Shown: positions 10,840 through 19,243 of the stretch, one piece after another | Layout of the letters: every line of letters begins with the position of its first letter | Position numbering within the stretch: position 1 is the stretch's first letter | Origin: Flavobacterium sp. BFFFF2 | GTDB taxonomy: Bacteria > Bacteroidota > Bacteroidia > Flavobacteriales > Flavobacteriaceae | DNA: 64,000 nucleotides | Direction: 5' to 3' | Assembly (NCBI GenBank): GCA_002256385.1 | Contig: NKJD01000090.1 | Coordinates: forward strand, 29,326-93,325 | Program-made: the position numbers and the translations under genes | Notes under the pieces: model-generated | The model's input: only the letters and a program-made list of their open reading frames with translations | What the model was told of the DNA's origin: nothing | The model's database searches: none

Positions 10840-11909
10840 AAATCTATATATTGAAATGAATCAATGATTGTTTTAGAATCATTATTAAAAAATAAATAAC
10901 CTACATTAAGTTTAATATTGCTTTTAAGTCTTTTTAGATACTTTAAGGTACTTGGGTCAGGTTTAATTGGGCTAACGATGCAAATATTGATTTTTCTTCG
11001 GTCGTTAAGCCATAAGGCGTAATCTAGCAATTGGCCAATACTTTCACGAATATTTAGCCGAATATCCAAGCTCGTTTTTATTTCAAAAATTGTCAATTCA
11101 TTATTTTTTTCCTCTAAAATCAAATCTATAGTTTTCCTATCTATTTGGGTCCTCTCCTGCGAAAGCGCTTTAATTTTTCCTCCTTTTGTAGTTTCAAGAA
11201 ATTTAGATAATTTATTACTTATTTGTTTGTGAAAAACACTAACTGACGATTGACTCTTTCTCTGGTTTTTGATAGATTTTTGTTCAGATAGAATTGCTTT
11301 ACCACTAATAATATTTATACCATTGTCCTTTATCTGTTCCCCTGCGATTATTTTTTTTAAATCATCATTGAAATTGTAAGGTGTACATCTATTATATTTC
11401 CGTATGAAAGATTTGTTTTTAACTAATGTTGGCGTGTTTAATAAGTGAATATCATTTTGTTTAAATCTAATTAATGGTACCGGTAAAACCTTTTTTATAA
11501 TTATTGGATCTGCATTTACTTCAATTAAATCCTGTATCATTTGTTGCTGTATTTTTTTCAATTTTGAATTTAGCTTTAATTCAGAAGGCAAATTAAAGTT
11601 GCTAATTTCAACATTTTTAAGAAAGCCAAGGTAAATTCTATTTTTCGTTTTTAGGTCTATGGTAAACAAGTGAACCTCTTCAGCAAGTTCAACTTCACCT
11701 ATACGTCCTGGCTCAAGGCCTTCAATGAAACCGTATTGATATCCTTGTATATTAAAAAGCGGACTGAAAAGCCATTCTTCGTGTCCATAACCATAACGTT
11801 TTTCAAAAGGAATTCCATCTTTTTTACGAAGACTTGGATCCCATTTTGAAATGCCACTTGGCTTTTGCCATCCGTCTTCGTTGTAAACCAACTTGCATAA
11901 TTTTTTCAT
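10836..11909 (-). CDS. PD-(D/E)XK nuclease-like protein paired with Nmad3
   Basis: A 357-residue protein. The C-terminal third carries a plausible PD-(D/E)XK core: D262 in 'IDLILEEK', E276-x-K278 in 'TIFEIKTS', then Q293 in 'ESIGQLLDYALWL' (motif IV-type Gln/Tyr helix), followed by the strand 'INICIVSP'. The N-terminal ~230 residues are not recognised; they open with 'YNEDGWQKPSG' and contain a stretch of short strands and basic segments. It is the first gene of a minus-strand pair and overlaps the Nmad3 ATG by 4 nt. A nuclease coupled to a nucleotide-modification-associated protein suggests a restriction-like module that reads or depends on modified DNA; that role is inference. Alternative: a simple type IV-like nuclease. 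Confidence 0.65.
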   Translation of the reverse strand: MKKLCKLVYNEDGWQKPSGISKWDPSLRKKDGIPFEKRYGYGHEEWLFSPLFNIQGYQYGFIEGLEPGRIGEVELAEEVHLFTIDLKTKNRIYLGFLKNVEISNFNLPSELKLNSKLKKIQQQMIQDLIEVNADPIIIKKVLPVPLIRFKQNDIHLLNTPTLVKNKSFIRKYNRCTPYNFNDDLKKIIAGEQIKDNGINIISGKAILSEQKSIKNQRKSQSSVSVFHKQISNKLSKFLETTKGGKIKALSQERTQIDRKTIDLILEEKNNELTIFEIKTSLDIRLNIRESIGQLLDYALWLNDRRKINICIVSPIKPDPSTLKYLKRLKSNIKLNVGYLFFNNDSKTIIDSFQYIDL

Positions 11910-12174
11910 GATTTATAAATTTATAAAATTTCAGTAAAAATATAAATCCTACTAATTACGGAAATTTCAATATTTAAAATAGCATTAGATGTAAATTTTA
12001 TTGATGAAAGTCTAAGTAGACTTTGAAAGCCCAATTTGGATTTATTAAATCTACTATAACCTAATCCTCCTTGGATAGTCGTAATGGTAAAAAAAATAAA
12101 TAATCCCAAGCTTATAGTGCACGACACCAATTGGCATACTCAAATAATAATTTTGTTCGTCAAATTAATTACGT
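11910..12174. other. Divergent intergenic region
   Basis: These 265 bases separate the minus-strand nuclease/Nmad3 pair from the plus-strand genes starting at 12175. The stretch is very AT-rich and must hold promoters for both directions, but no promoter could be assigned with confidence. A 69-codon minus-strand frame inside it has no protein-like composition and was not accepted. Confidence 0.4.
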
Positions 12175-12567
12175 ATGAAAGCAAGCACTGGTATTTCTAT
12201 AAGCAATGACGTTTTGCATGTGGATATTCCTTTAAATGAGTTGAGAAATTCATTTTCTTTTAGTTTATTGGCTACAAAGGATTTCCAGAGGAATTTAAAA
12301 ATGGAAATCAATAAAATAGAGCATGACTTGTTCTTACTGGAAGGAATGAGAATTTTATCGAGTGATTTGGGTAATGCCATTCAAATAATCAGAAGTGCAA
12401 AAGATGAAAATGAATCTTGTTCGAAGTTAATGACCGAATTTAAGCTCAAACATGAACAGGTAATAACCTTTCTTGATATGGATCTTTCAGACTTAACGCA
12501 AACGGACTTTGAATTGTTAAACACCAATTTATTAGCTTGTAAAAGTTTTTACGTTGGATTATTATAA
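12175..12567 (+). CDS. Hypothetical helical protein, 130 aa
   Basis: No family is recognised. The 130-residue sequence is predicted by eye to be mainly helical ('LATKDFQRNLKMEINKIEHD', 'LMTEFKLKHEQVITFLDMDL'), with no Cys cluster, signal peptide or membrane segment. The ATG at 12175 is the only good start. It ends 12 nt before the ATG of the DUF2779 nuclease gene, so the two are likely one transcript and this may be its small partner. Composition is ordinary for the neighbourhood. It is judged a real gene mainly because of this tight spacing and amphipathic pattern. Confidence 0.55.
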   Translation: MKASTGISISNDVLHVDIPLNELRNSFSFSLLATKDFQRNLKMEINKIEHDLFLLEGMRILSSDLGNAIQIIRSAKDENESCSKLMTEFKLKHEQVITFLDMDLSDLTQTDFELLNTNLLACKSFYVGLL

Positions 12568-12579
12568 TTTTGATTGACC

Positions 12580-13953
12580 ATGTATCCAATTCTCTCCAAA
12601 ACAACCTATATGTGCGGTCTTCAATGCCAGAAAAGATTGTTTCTGCACAAGAAACATCCCTCCTGGGCAAACCCTGAAGACGAGGAAACACAATCGATTT
12701 TTCAGGCCGGAACGGATGTTGGGGTCTTGGCACAACAGCTATTTCCGGGTGGGGTAAATGCCCAAGAGGGTGAAAGATGGCATAACCAAGTTACAGCAAA
12801 GAGAACTGCGGAACTGATCCCGAACCATGAAGTGATTTATGAAGCTGCCTTTATTTACAATGAAGTAGTGTGCGGTGTGGATATACTTGTACGAAAAGGA
12901 CATGAATATTATGCTTTTGAGGTGAAAAGCTCTGCCAGTGTAAAGCCTCAGCATATTGAAGATGCTGCCTTGCAATATTATGTGTTAAGCAATGTGGGGA
13001 TAAATGTGGTAGATTTTAGCATTGTTTTTTTGAATACACACTATGTAAAAATAGGTGATCTTTCAATTAAGGACTTATTCAAAGCAGAATCAGTTTTGGA
13101 AAGGATTTTAGATAAACAGGATTTTATTGGCAATAACATTTCTACCTTCAAAAAATTGCTGAGGCAAAATCAAATTCCAGACATTGAAATGGGGTCACAT
13201 TGCAATACTCCGTATGCATGTAATTTCAGTAATTATTGTAGCTCATTGATACCTCAGGAAGAAGAAGAAATTGAAGAATTTATAGAATTGGATGCCAGTA
13301 TCACTATTGATAAGGATACTTGGTTAGATTATACAAAAGATTGGGAATACCCAATGTATTTTTTCGATTTTGAAACTGTAACCTATGGGGTGCCAATATT
13401 TGATTTCTCTAAACCCTATCAAAAAATTGCCTTTCAATATAGTTTGCATGTTCAGTTTGAACCCAATGGTGAGTTAATTCACCTCGAATATTTGGGTGAT
13501 GGAGTATGTGACCCTAGGTTGGATTTAGTGCATCAAATGATTCGCGACCTAGGTTCCTCAGGTTCTATTGTTACTTGGAATATGACCTTTGAAATGGGGG
13601 TTATAAAAAACTTGGCCAATGATTTTCCAGAGTTTGAGGAAGAATTGAATGCTATTTATAATCGCATTGTGGATTTAATGCCACCATTTAGACCAGGTCG
13701 GGCAATCTACAGTGAAGCTTTTAGAGGCAGTTATTCTCTTAAAAATGTTTTACCCATTATGGTGCCAGAACTAAGTTACAAAGATCTAACCATCCAAGAA
13801 GGCGGCACCGCCAGTATTTTGTACGGGCAAATGAAAGACTTGGATGTATTAGAAAATGAACAACTGAGAAAAGATTTATTAGAATACTGCCATTTAGATA
13901 CCTTGGCCATGGTGAAGATTTGGGAGAAAGTGATGGAGACGGGAAGAAAATAA
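12580..13953 (+). CDS. DUF2779 / TM0106-type RecB-like nuclease with RNase H-like domain
   Basis: A two-nuclease-domain protein of 457 residues. The N-terminal half has a PD-(D/E)XK core: 'CGVDILVRKGHEYYAFEVKSS' (D...E-x-K) then 'DAALQYYVL' (motif IV). Cysteines 'MCGLQC' near the start and 'HCNTPYACNFSNYCS' after the nuclease are spaced as in Cas4/AddB-type Fe-S nucleases, so an Fe-S cluster is likely. The C-terminal half is a DnaQ/RNase H-like domain: 'YFFDFETV', 'TWNMTFEMGV' and 'LEYCHLDTLAMVKIW' supply the acidic residues. ATG 12580 is preferred over an upstream TTG at 12574. Such proteins are thought to act on DNA ends in repair or defence; the substrate is unknown. A related nuclease, fused to a helicase, is encoded at 57809. 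Confidence 0.85.
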   Translation: MYPILSKTTYMCGLQCQKRLFLHKKHPSWANPEDEETQSIFQAGTDVGVLAQQLFPGGVNAQEGERWHNQVTAKRTAELIPNHEVIYEAAFIYNEVVCGVDILVRKGHEYYAFEVKSSASVKPQHIEDAALQYYVLSNVGINVVDFSIVFLNTHYVKIGDLSIKDLFKAESVLERILDKQDFIGNNISTFKKLLRQNQIPDIEMGSHCNTPYACNFSNYCSSLIPQEEEEIEEFIELDASITIDKDTWLDYTKDWEYPMYFFDFETVTYGVPIFDFSKPYQKIAFQYSLHVQFEPNGELIHLEYLGDGVCDPRLDLVHQMIRDLGSSGSIVTWNMTFEMGVIKNLANDFPEFEEELNAIYNRIVDLMPPFRPGRAIYSEAFRGSYSLKNVLPIMVPELSYKDLTIQEGGTASILYGQMKDLDVLENEQLRKDLLEYCHLDTLAMVKIWEKVMETGRK

Positions 13954-13990
13954 TAATAATTGAAATGCAAATTTATTTTTAAGAAATCAA

Positions 13991-14698
13991 ATGAAAATAC
14001 CAATAATTTATAAAAATGAGAAAATTGCTTCAATTAATGAAGTTGTATTCAATAACATTTCGCTAAAGTCAGAATTTCATTTAAAGGAGTTGAATTGTTT
14101 GAAAGTTGAGGAAGCCTTTTTTTTTAAAGATAAGGAAGTCCCACATCGAGTATTTCATTTTAATCATAAGGGTGAGGAAATAAAAAAAACTAATTCACAC
14201 TTCAAACTAATTAAAGTACTCTTAATAATTGAATCACCGCATAAGGATGAATATGATATAAATTTTGTTCCAATAGGAACAGCACAAGGACAAACTGGAA
14301 GGAATATTTCGAAGAACTTCTATAAATTAATTCAATCTAATAAAGAGCTCGAAAAATTAGAAAAAGATTTTGAGGTTACTGTTTACAATCCTATTCCTTT
14401 ACAAACTTCTATGTATGAGATAACTAAATGTTTTGATAGAAACCTCAGAAACAGTGTTTGGAAATACTGTTGGAATGCTGAAAATGGACCTAATTTTAAA
14501 TCTAAATTCATTGAATATATAGTGGAAAACAATGATTTTGAATTCATTATAAATGCATGTACTAATAGGTTGAAAAAATATGTTTGTGAAGCCTTAAATT
14601 CTAATAATATTCCTAATCATACCCATTTTTATCATCCATCATTCTGGGGTTCTTCAGAAAATATAACTGCACCTAATAAATGTATTAGAAAATATTGA
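13991..14698 (+). CDS. Possible uracil-DNA-glycosylase-fold protein
   Basis: No close family is recognised with certainty. 'VLLIIESPHKDEYD' followed by 'IGTAQGQTGRNISKNF' resembles motif 1 of the uracil-DNA glycosylase superfamily (E-x-P...G-x-x-G-R), 'VTVYNPIPLQTS' resembles the following N-containing strand, and 'HFYHPSFWG' near the C-terminus resembles the HPS motif 2. The protein is 235 residues, the right size for that fold. The gene lies 37 nt downstream of the DUF2779 nuclease and converges with the M28 peptidase gene, 2 nt away. If correct it would act on bases in DNA, possibly processed by the nuclease next door. This is a weak motif-level inference; it may be an unrelated alpha/beta protein. 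Confidence 0.5.
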   Translation: MKIPIIYKNEKIASINEVVFNNISLKSEFHLKELNCLKVEEAFFFKDKEVPHRVFHFNHKGEEIKKTNSHFKLIKVLLIIESPHKDEYDINFVPIGTAQGQTGRNISKNFYKLIQSNKELEKLEKDFEVTVYNPIPLQTSMYEITKCFDRNLRNSVWKYCWNAENGPNFKSKFIEYIVENNDFEFIINACTNRLKKYVCEALNSNNIPNHTHFYHPSFWGSSENITAPNKCIRKY

Positions 14699-14700
14699 AA

Positions 14701-15528
14701 TTATATTTTATTGTGAATAATATTGACTATCGCAACATTCCTTGCATCTTCCTTGTCCCATAAATTCCCCGCATTATCGCCCGCGTTGTGATAATTCTTC
14801 AACAACTCACTTTTCTCTGTAAGTTCGGATAAATCAAATCCATTTGGGTCTTCCAGATATTGCTTTGCCATTTCAAAATCATGGTTTGAAATTCTGGTCA
14901 TGGTGATGGCATCCTTAAAACCGGCTTGAATAAAGGAATGTGCATCGCTGAAGTAAAATGGAAAATCTGGTAGAAATAGTATTTGATGTTTGAGGTTAAA
15001 ATTGGTTTCAAGCGTGCTCAAGAAGTTTTCTGAATCAATAATTCTATTTTGGATTTCTTCGAGCTTTTGCTGGATGAGGTTGGGCTGGTTTATGTAAGGC
15101 CAAAAAATTAGGTTATTTCCATTACCTACCAACTCTAGGTTCAATAAGAATTTAATATGGTTGAATCCATATTGCTTGATATAAGCTTTAGAACCTTTGA
15201 GTCCTTTTTCCTCCTCGTCAAAAAACAATAGGAGCAAGGGAGGGCATGGGTTTTCCTTCCAATACGCTGCTAATTCTAAACAGCTTGCCATTGCTGCTCC
15301 ATTGTCATTTGCTCCGCCACTTCCTGGGAACCTGTCGGTATGACAACTCACCGCAAAGTATTTTTCTGCCTTACCTAGCCTAACTTCAATATTTTTGCCG
15401 GATTCGTAATTTTGAATTGAATAGGGGATATCTCTTTCCTCTAACCAGGCACAAACTGCATTTTGCCTAGTAGAAGCCGATTTAAAATCGAGCATGTCAA
15501 TCCATTCCTTCCAATTGGTTTTCCTCAT
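14701..15528 (-). CDS. M28-family zinc aminopeptidase-like protein
   Basis: A 275-residue protein with the metal-binding pattern of M28 di-zinc peptidases: H63-x-D65 in 'VSCHTDRFPGSGGANDNGAA' (second ligand D75), E105/E106 in 'LFFDEEEKGLKG', E132 in 'LNLELVG' where the family often has Asp, and H197 in 'YFSDAHSFIQAG'. No signal peptide is seen, so it should be cytoplasmic, unlike most secreted M28 enzymes. The substrate is unknown. The start codon abuts the stop of the upstream 222-residue gene with no gap, so the two form an operon. Nothing in the sequence ties it to defence; it may be a metabolic cargo gene. Confidence 0.85.
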   Translation of the reverse strand: MRKTNWKEWIDMLDFKSASTRQNAVCAWLEERDIPYSIQNYESGKNIEVRLGKAEKYFAVSCHTDRFPGSGGANDNGAAMASCLELAAYWKENPCPPLLLLFFDEEEKGLKGSKAYIKQYGFNHIKFLLNLELVGNGNNLIFWPYINQPNLIQQKLEEIQNRIIDSENFLSTLETNFNLKHQILFLPDFPFYFSDAHSFIQAGFKDAITMTRISNHDFEMAKQYLEDPNGFDLSELTEKSELLKNYHNAGDNAGNLWDKEDARNVAIVNIIHNKI

Positions 15529-16197
15529 TTATTTTATGATTATTTCATTTTCCCATTTCAATTTTTTCATGCCAATCATGGCAAGGGCAAGCTCTTGTTC
15601 GAAGCTAGTGCTTATTTTAATTTGATAGGAAACCTCATTCAGCAACCATTTGGAGCATATACGTTTTAATTCATTTTGCAAGGAAATAAAGTTTGAACCC
15701 AAATAGGGTTCAAGAATAGTTAAGAAGATGCTACCAGAAACGTAATAATCTTGTGGGTTTATGCAGCCTTTTAATTCATTGGAAACCGCATCATTGAATT
15801 CTTCAACAAAATAGATAATCTTCTTATCCATTAGCATGCTTAATTCCTTGTCTCTATATTTTGAAGCCTCTTCATAAGCCTGACTAGCTATACATAGTGC
15901 TTTAAATTTTCTCACTTCGAAAATTGGGGCCATTAATTCAGAGAAATCGGCTGGTAATTCTATTTGCTTTGCTATACGATGAAAATAAAATTCTTTGTGT
16001 TGGTTCAGCACGTTTGATAATTTTTCATTTACCCATTTTCTATTTAAGGAAAACTCTTCTTTTAATACTGGAATTATTTCGTTTTGGTAATCCTTTCTGA
16101 GTTCCTCCTGTATTTTGTTGTATTGATTAGAATATAGAATTAAACGTTCAACAAATTCTTTGTCATTAGTTAGTATTGAAATGGGTTGTTTCGACAT
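15529..16197 (-). CDS. Hypothetical protein, 222 aa, co-transcribed with M28 peptidase
   Basis: No family is recognised. The protein appears alpha-helical, with a long charged N-terminal half ('YNKIQEELRKDYQNEIIPVL') and no Cys cluster, signal or membrane segment. Its stop codon is immediately followed by the ATG of the M28 peptidase, so the pair is surely co-transcribed and may work together. Its start at 16197 faces the WYL regulator gene at 16279, and the 81-bp gap is a likely shared divergent control region. The WYL protein is therefore a candidate regulator of this pair, an inference from layout alone. Confidence 0.6.
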   Translation of the reverse strand: MSKQPISILTNDKEFVERLILYSNQYNKIQEELRKDYQNEIIPVLKEEFSLNRKWVNEKLSNVLNQHKEFYFHRIAKQIELPADFSELMAPIFEVRKFKALCIASQAYEEASKYRDKELSMLMDKKIIYFVEEFNDAVSNELKGCINPQDYYVSGSIFLTILEPYLGSNFISLQNELKRICSKWLLNEVSYQIKISTSFEQELALAMIGMKKLKWENEIIIK

Positions 16198-16278
16198 AAT
16201 CTTTCAAAGAAAGGCCCTTGCTATGCCAAAACTTGACGTAGCATTTGTGGCTTACTAAACTTTTCCTAACTTGCTTGT

Positions 16279-17181
16279 ATGGCCACACATGCAACCTTAC
16301 ATATTTATGCCTTAATTCTGGAGAAATTGACCAGGCAAAAAAGTACTTCATTAGTAGAATTGAAAGCCTTTCTTGAATCACATGAATTAGGGAAATCGGA
16401 TCGTACCATAGCAAGATATATTGAACAAATGCGAAATGAATTTGGGCTCGATATTAAATATGATGCCAGTGAAAAGGGATATTTATTTGAGAAGTCAAAT
16501 GATTTTGAAGTTGAGCTTTTTCTAAATTTTATGCAACTATCTCAATCAACAGGAATTGAAATAGGAGGGAAGAAACGCATGGCTGAGCTGATGCAATTGG
16601 TACAGTTTGATTCCAAGCTCCGTTTGCAGGGAGTTGAGAACCTGAGAAATATTTTATTTGCCATACAGAACAGGCGATTTATAAATTTTAAGCATATTAA
16701 TTACCATACCGATAAAATTACATCCTATCGAATTAAACCCATATTGTTGAAACAATACCAATATCGGTGGTATGTTATTGGTGATATAAAGGAGGGAGAA
16801 TACAGAACCTTTGGCTGCGACCGGATCTCTGATTTGGATATTGAAACAAAAACTTTTGTAGCCAAGAACAACAAAGAGGCAAGGAAAAAATTTGAACAAA
16901 TAATCGGCTTAAATTATTCAGATAGTGAATTGCAAAAAGTACGTTTAGAGCTAACACCCTTGCAAGCTAAATATTTGAATGCTTCACCCTTACATTCTTC
17001 TCAATACATAGAATCTGAAACGCGGGAAGCGGTTATCTTCGTTTTGAACCTCATTCCCAACTATGAACTAATCCAACAAATCCTCCTTATGGGCGATCAG
17101 GTGAAAGTTTTGGCTCCGGCCTCCCTTCGTTTCGAGGTAAAGAAACTGCTCCTTTCTGCATTGGAGTTATATAAAAAATAG
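16279..17181 (+). CDS. HTH-WYL domain transcriptional regulator
   Basis: A 300-residue regulator. The N-terminus has a winged-helix region ('LVELKAFLESHELGKSDRTI' then 'IEQMRNEFGLDIKYD'). The WYL domain follows around residues 120-200: 'RFINFKHINYHTDKITSYRI' then 'KPILLKQYQYRWYVIGD', with the 'YRTFGCDRISDLDI' strand, and a C-terminal WCX-like extension ending at 'FEVKKLLLSALELYKK'. WYL proteins bind DNA and are thought to sense nucleic acids or nucleotides; many control defence genes. It is divergent from the M28/222-residue pair across 81 bp. Two strong palindromes lie directly behind its stop codon. A second WYL protein is encoded at 32506. Confidence 0.88.
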   Translation: MATHATLHIYALILEKLTRQKSTSLVELKAFLESHELGKSDRTIARYIEQMRNEFGLDIKYDASEKGYLFEKSNDFEVELFLNFMQLSQSTGIEIGGKKRMAELMQLVQFDSKLRLQGVENLRNILFAIQNRRFINFKHINYHTDKITSYRIKPILLKQYQYRWYVIGDIKEGEYRTFGCDRISDLDIETKTFVAKNNKEARKKFEQIIGLNYSDSELQKVRLELTPLQAKYLNASPLHSSQYIESETREAVIFVLNLIPNYELIQQILLMGDQVKVLAPASLRFEVKKLLLSALELYKK

Positions 17182-17184
17182 TCG

Positions 17185-17200
17185 ATGGGCCATGGCCCAT
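17185..17200. repeat. 16-bp perfect palindrome
   Basis: The 16 bases read identically on both strands (centre CCATGG). The palindrome lies 4 bases after the WYL gene stop and 7 bases before a second, longer palindrome. Together they could form a cruciform or mRNA 3' hairpin, or be a REP-like repeat of the host genome. Confidence 0.75.
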
Positions 17201-17207
17201 ATCGTAG

Positions 17208-17227
17208 GGACAGGTCGCGACCTGTCC
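17208..17227. repeat. 20-bp perfect palindrome (REP-like candidate)
   Basis: A perfect 20-bp palindrome centred on TCGCGA. With the neighbouring 16-bp palindrome it occupies most of the gap between the plus-strand WYL gene and the convergent small minus-strand ORFs. It is far more GC-rich than its surroundings and has no following T-run, so it is not a standard terminator. A dispersed REP-like element is the preferred reading. Confidence 0.75.
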
Positions 17228-17247
17228 TAACTGCAAATAACCAGGCA

Positions 17248-17469
17248 TTAAACCTTTTCCTCACCTATTTCAAGAAACCCCATTAAATACATATAATCAA
17301 GTTCAAGAAGGAGTATTTCCTCCAAATCTTCGTAGGTAAGGTAGATGTCATACTTTACGGCCTCGTAAATAATATAGTATTTCAATAAGTCATCCTCTAA
17401 CTCAATAGGAGTTTGCTCTTCACTTTCATCATCTGTAAGGAGACCTAAAATCAAGGTAATCAAATTCAA
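17248..17469 (-). CDS. Small acidic hypothetical protein, 73 aa
   Basis: A 73-residue, strongly acidic, leucine-rich frame ('TDDESEEQTPIELEDDLL', 'YLTYEDLEEILLLELDYMYL'). No family is recognised. It overlaps the 49-codon frame at 17429-17578 by 41 nt in another register. Either frame may be a real micro-gene, or the two may be parts of one ~110-residue gene broken by a frameshift. The biased composition and helical pattern argue that this one encodes protein. Confidence 0.4.
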   Translation of the reverse strand: MNLITLILGLLTDDESEEQTPIELEDDLLKYYIIYEAVKYDIYLTYEDLEEILLLELDYMYLMGFLEIGEEKV

Positions 17470-17578
17470 GACTTAGGATAATCTGAAGCTTCTCAGTTTC
17501 AAAACGCCCCTGCAAATTCTCTGGTAACCTTTTATGGATATAATAAGAAGCAAATATTTCATCATATTCATTTTGCAT
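17429..17578 (-). CDS. Tiny hypothetical protein, 49 aa
   Basis: A 49-codon frame with a clear ATG, starting 'MQNEYDEIFASYYIHKRLPE'. No family is recognised. The sequence looks protein-like (acidic N-terminus, aromatic residues, helix 'ETEKLQIILSLEFDYL'). It runs into the next frame and overlaps the 73-residue gene by 41 nt. See that entry for the possible frameshift link. Confidence 0.35.
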   Translation of the reverse strand: MQNEYDEIFASYYIHKRLPENLQGRFETEKLQIILSLEFDYLDFRSPYR

Positions 17579-17863
17579 ACTCAAAAATACCAAGGTCTAA
17601 TGTCAAAGGATGTCGTGCTTAAATAACTTAAATATTCCAAATAAAAGGCACAATGTCATACTTTGGCATTCCAATTTTAATTATTTGCGGGAGCAGAAAT
17701 AACTTACATCAAGCTCATTCCCAAAACTAAAATAGATATACACATGAATAAACTCAACAAAACCAATATGGGGATAATTCAAAGTCGCCCTGGCTTTGAT
17801 TCAAAGGCATTGTGCATTCATTTTTACATTGTCCACATTTTAATTAAATAGTTTTGTTGCCCT
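17579..17863. other. Intergenic region upstream of the DnaB-like gene
   Basis: 285 bases with no convincing gene. A TAGTTTTG sequence at 17849-17856 fits the Bacteroidota -7 consensus TAnnTTTG, with ATTG 17 bp upstream at 17828-17831. It sits only 7 nt before the DnaB-like ATG, so the transcript would have almost no leader. An 8-bp inverted repeat (GCACAATG near 17648, CATTGTGC near 17807) flanks the region; its meaning is unknown. Confidence 0.3.
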
Positions 17864-19243
17864 ATGAATACGAAAGAAAATATATATCCATCCCATGCCA
17901 TGGTAGAAAAGACCATCTTAGCTATTTTTATTAGAAATAGCAAGGCCCTTAATACCTATGTGCTGCGCATAAAAGCAGAATATTTTCATATAGAAGAATA
18001 TGCATTGATTTATCAATTGATGTTAGAATTGATAAAAGAAAATGCTCCGATTGATGAGCCAATTTTATTAAATTATTTGGTGGGATTGCAACCCGAATAT
18101 GACTGGCAAAAGGAGTTTGAGGAGATTAAAATTTGGGGAGAGTTTGATGATAAGCTAGAAACCTTCGTAAATAAACTGGAAGAGAATTTTGTTAACAGGA
18201 AGTTTGTTGAGATTGCCTTAATGATAAGTGATTTGGGAATTCCAGAACAAAAAAGAATTACCAATTCGGTTCAGCAATTACTGGATTTGAAAAAGTTAAT
18301 TTCCCATAAAACAGAGGAACCCTTATCTAGATTGATGCTTGAGGTGATGAATACCATAGGCAATCAGGATAAAGAGGATAAGATAGGTTCAGGATTAATA
18401 AAACTTAACAGATACTTGGGCGGAGGGTTCGAGAAAAAACAGTTAGTTGTGGTTGGTGCTCGACCAGGTATGGGTAAAACCGGCTTACTCATGAGTATGT
18501 GCAATGCCATTATTGATGAAGGAAAAAAGCGTGTACTTTATATTTCTTTATGCTTGAACCCCAAACATTTTCTTACGTTAATGCTCGCTAACCGGCTCAA
18601 CTATCCATTGTCTAAAATTTATGCAGGTGAATTTCCTCCTAATTACCAATCAGGGTGCAATAGCTTATTGGAAGCAGAGAATACAGGTTTTTTTAAATAT
18701 TATTTTCAAACCGACAATGATTTCATGAACCTGATGGCAGAAATCAATAACCACCGGATGCGCTATGGTTTAGATGTGGTAATGATTGATAACCTCCAGA
18801 TGATGGATGAATCTAATCCGGTTTTTTACCAAAACAGAAACAATACCATAGGTAAGAATCTCAGGAGAATGAAACAAATGGCGGAGGAATTGAATTTTCT
18901 ATTGGTGGTGGGTTCAGAATTATCTAGGAGTGCAGAGCGGAGGGCAAATACGGGCAGCCGACCCATGCTTCAAGATTTAAAAGACAGCGGCTGGATAGAA
19001 GAATTGGCAGATAAGGTGATTTTAATTTACCGTCCTGAGAATTATGGTTTGATGGAGTGGGAGGATGGTGAATCAACAAAAGGACAAGGTGAATTGATTA
19101 TTTGCAAGAACAATTTGGGCGTAATGGAAAACCTGAGGGTTAACTATGATGAGGAAAGCCGTCGTTTTTCAAATACAGAGGAATTAGAATTCTTACAACA
19201 TAATTTATTTAAAATCCCGGAAAGCAGGGAAGATGAATTTTAA
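17864..19243 (+). CDS. DnaB-like replicative helicase (RecA-fold)
   Basis: A 459-residue protein with the DnaB layout. The helical N-terminal domain begins 'MVEKTILAIFIRNSKALNTY'. The RecA-like ATPase has Walker A 'GARPGMGKTG' (~residues 197-206), Walker B 'VVMIDNLQMM' (~305-314), 'LVVGSELSRSAERRA' and 'DLKDSGWIEELADKVILIYR' (arginine-finger region). It should unwind DNA at replication forks as a hexamer. A second DnaB outside the core chromosome usually belongs to a phage, plasmid or island. The retron-like reverse transcriptase follows 185 nt downstream on the same strand, and the candidate retron RNA lies between them. It is slightly shorter and more divergent than housekeeping DnaB in the C-terminal loops. 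Confidence 0.88.
   Translation: MNTKENIYPSHAMVEKTILAIFIRNSKALNTYVLRIKAEYFHIEEYALIYQLMLELIKENAPIDEPILLNYLVGLQPEYDWQKEFEEIKIWGEFDDKLETFVNKLEENFVNRKFVEIALMISDLGIPEQKRITNSVQQLLDLKKLISHKTEEPLSRLMLEVMNTIGNQDKEDKIGSGLIKLNRYLGGGFEKKQLVVVGARPGMGKTGLLMSMCNAIIDEGKKRVLYISLCLNPKHFLTLMLANRLNYPLSKIYAGEFPPNYQSGCNSLLEAENTGFFKYYFQTDNDFMNLMAEINNHRMRYGLDVVMIDNLQMMDESNPVFYQNRNNTIGKNLRRMKQMAEELNFLLVVGSELSRSAERRANTGSRPMLQDLKDSGWIEELADKVILIYRPENYGLMEWEDGESTKGQGELIICKNNLGVMENLRVNYDEESRRFSNTEELEFLQHNLFKIPESREDEF

Noticed and set aside
11921..12130. 69-codon minus-strand frame in the divergent gap
   Set aside because: Hydrophobic, low-information translation with poor start context; the gap is better read as promoter DNA.
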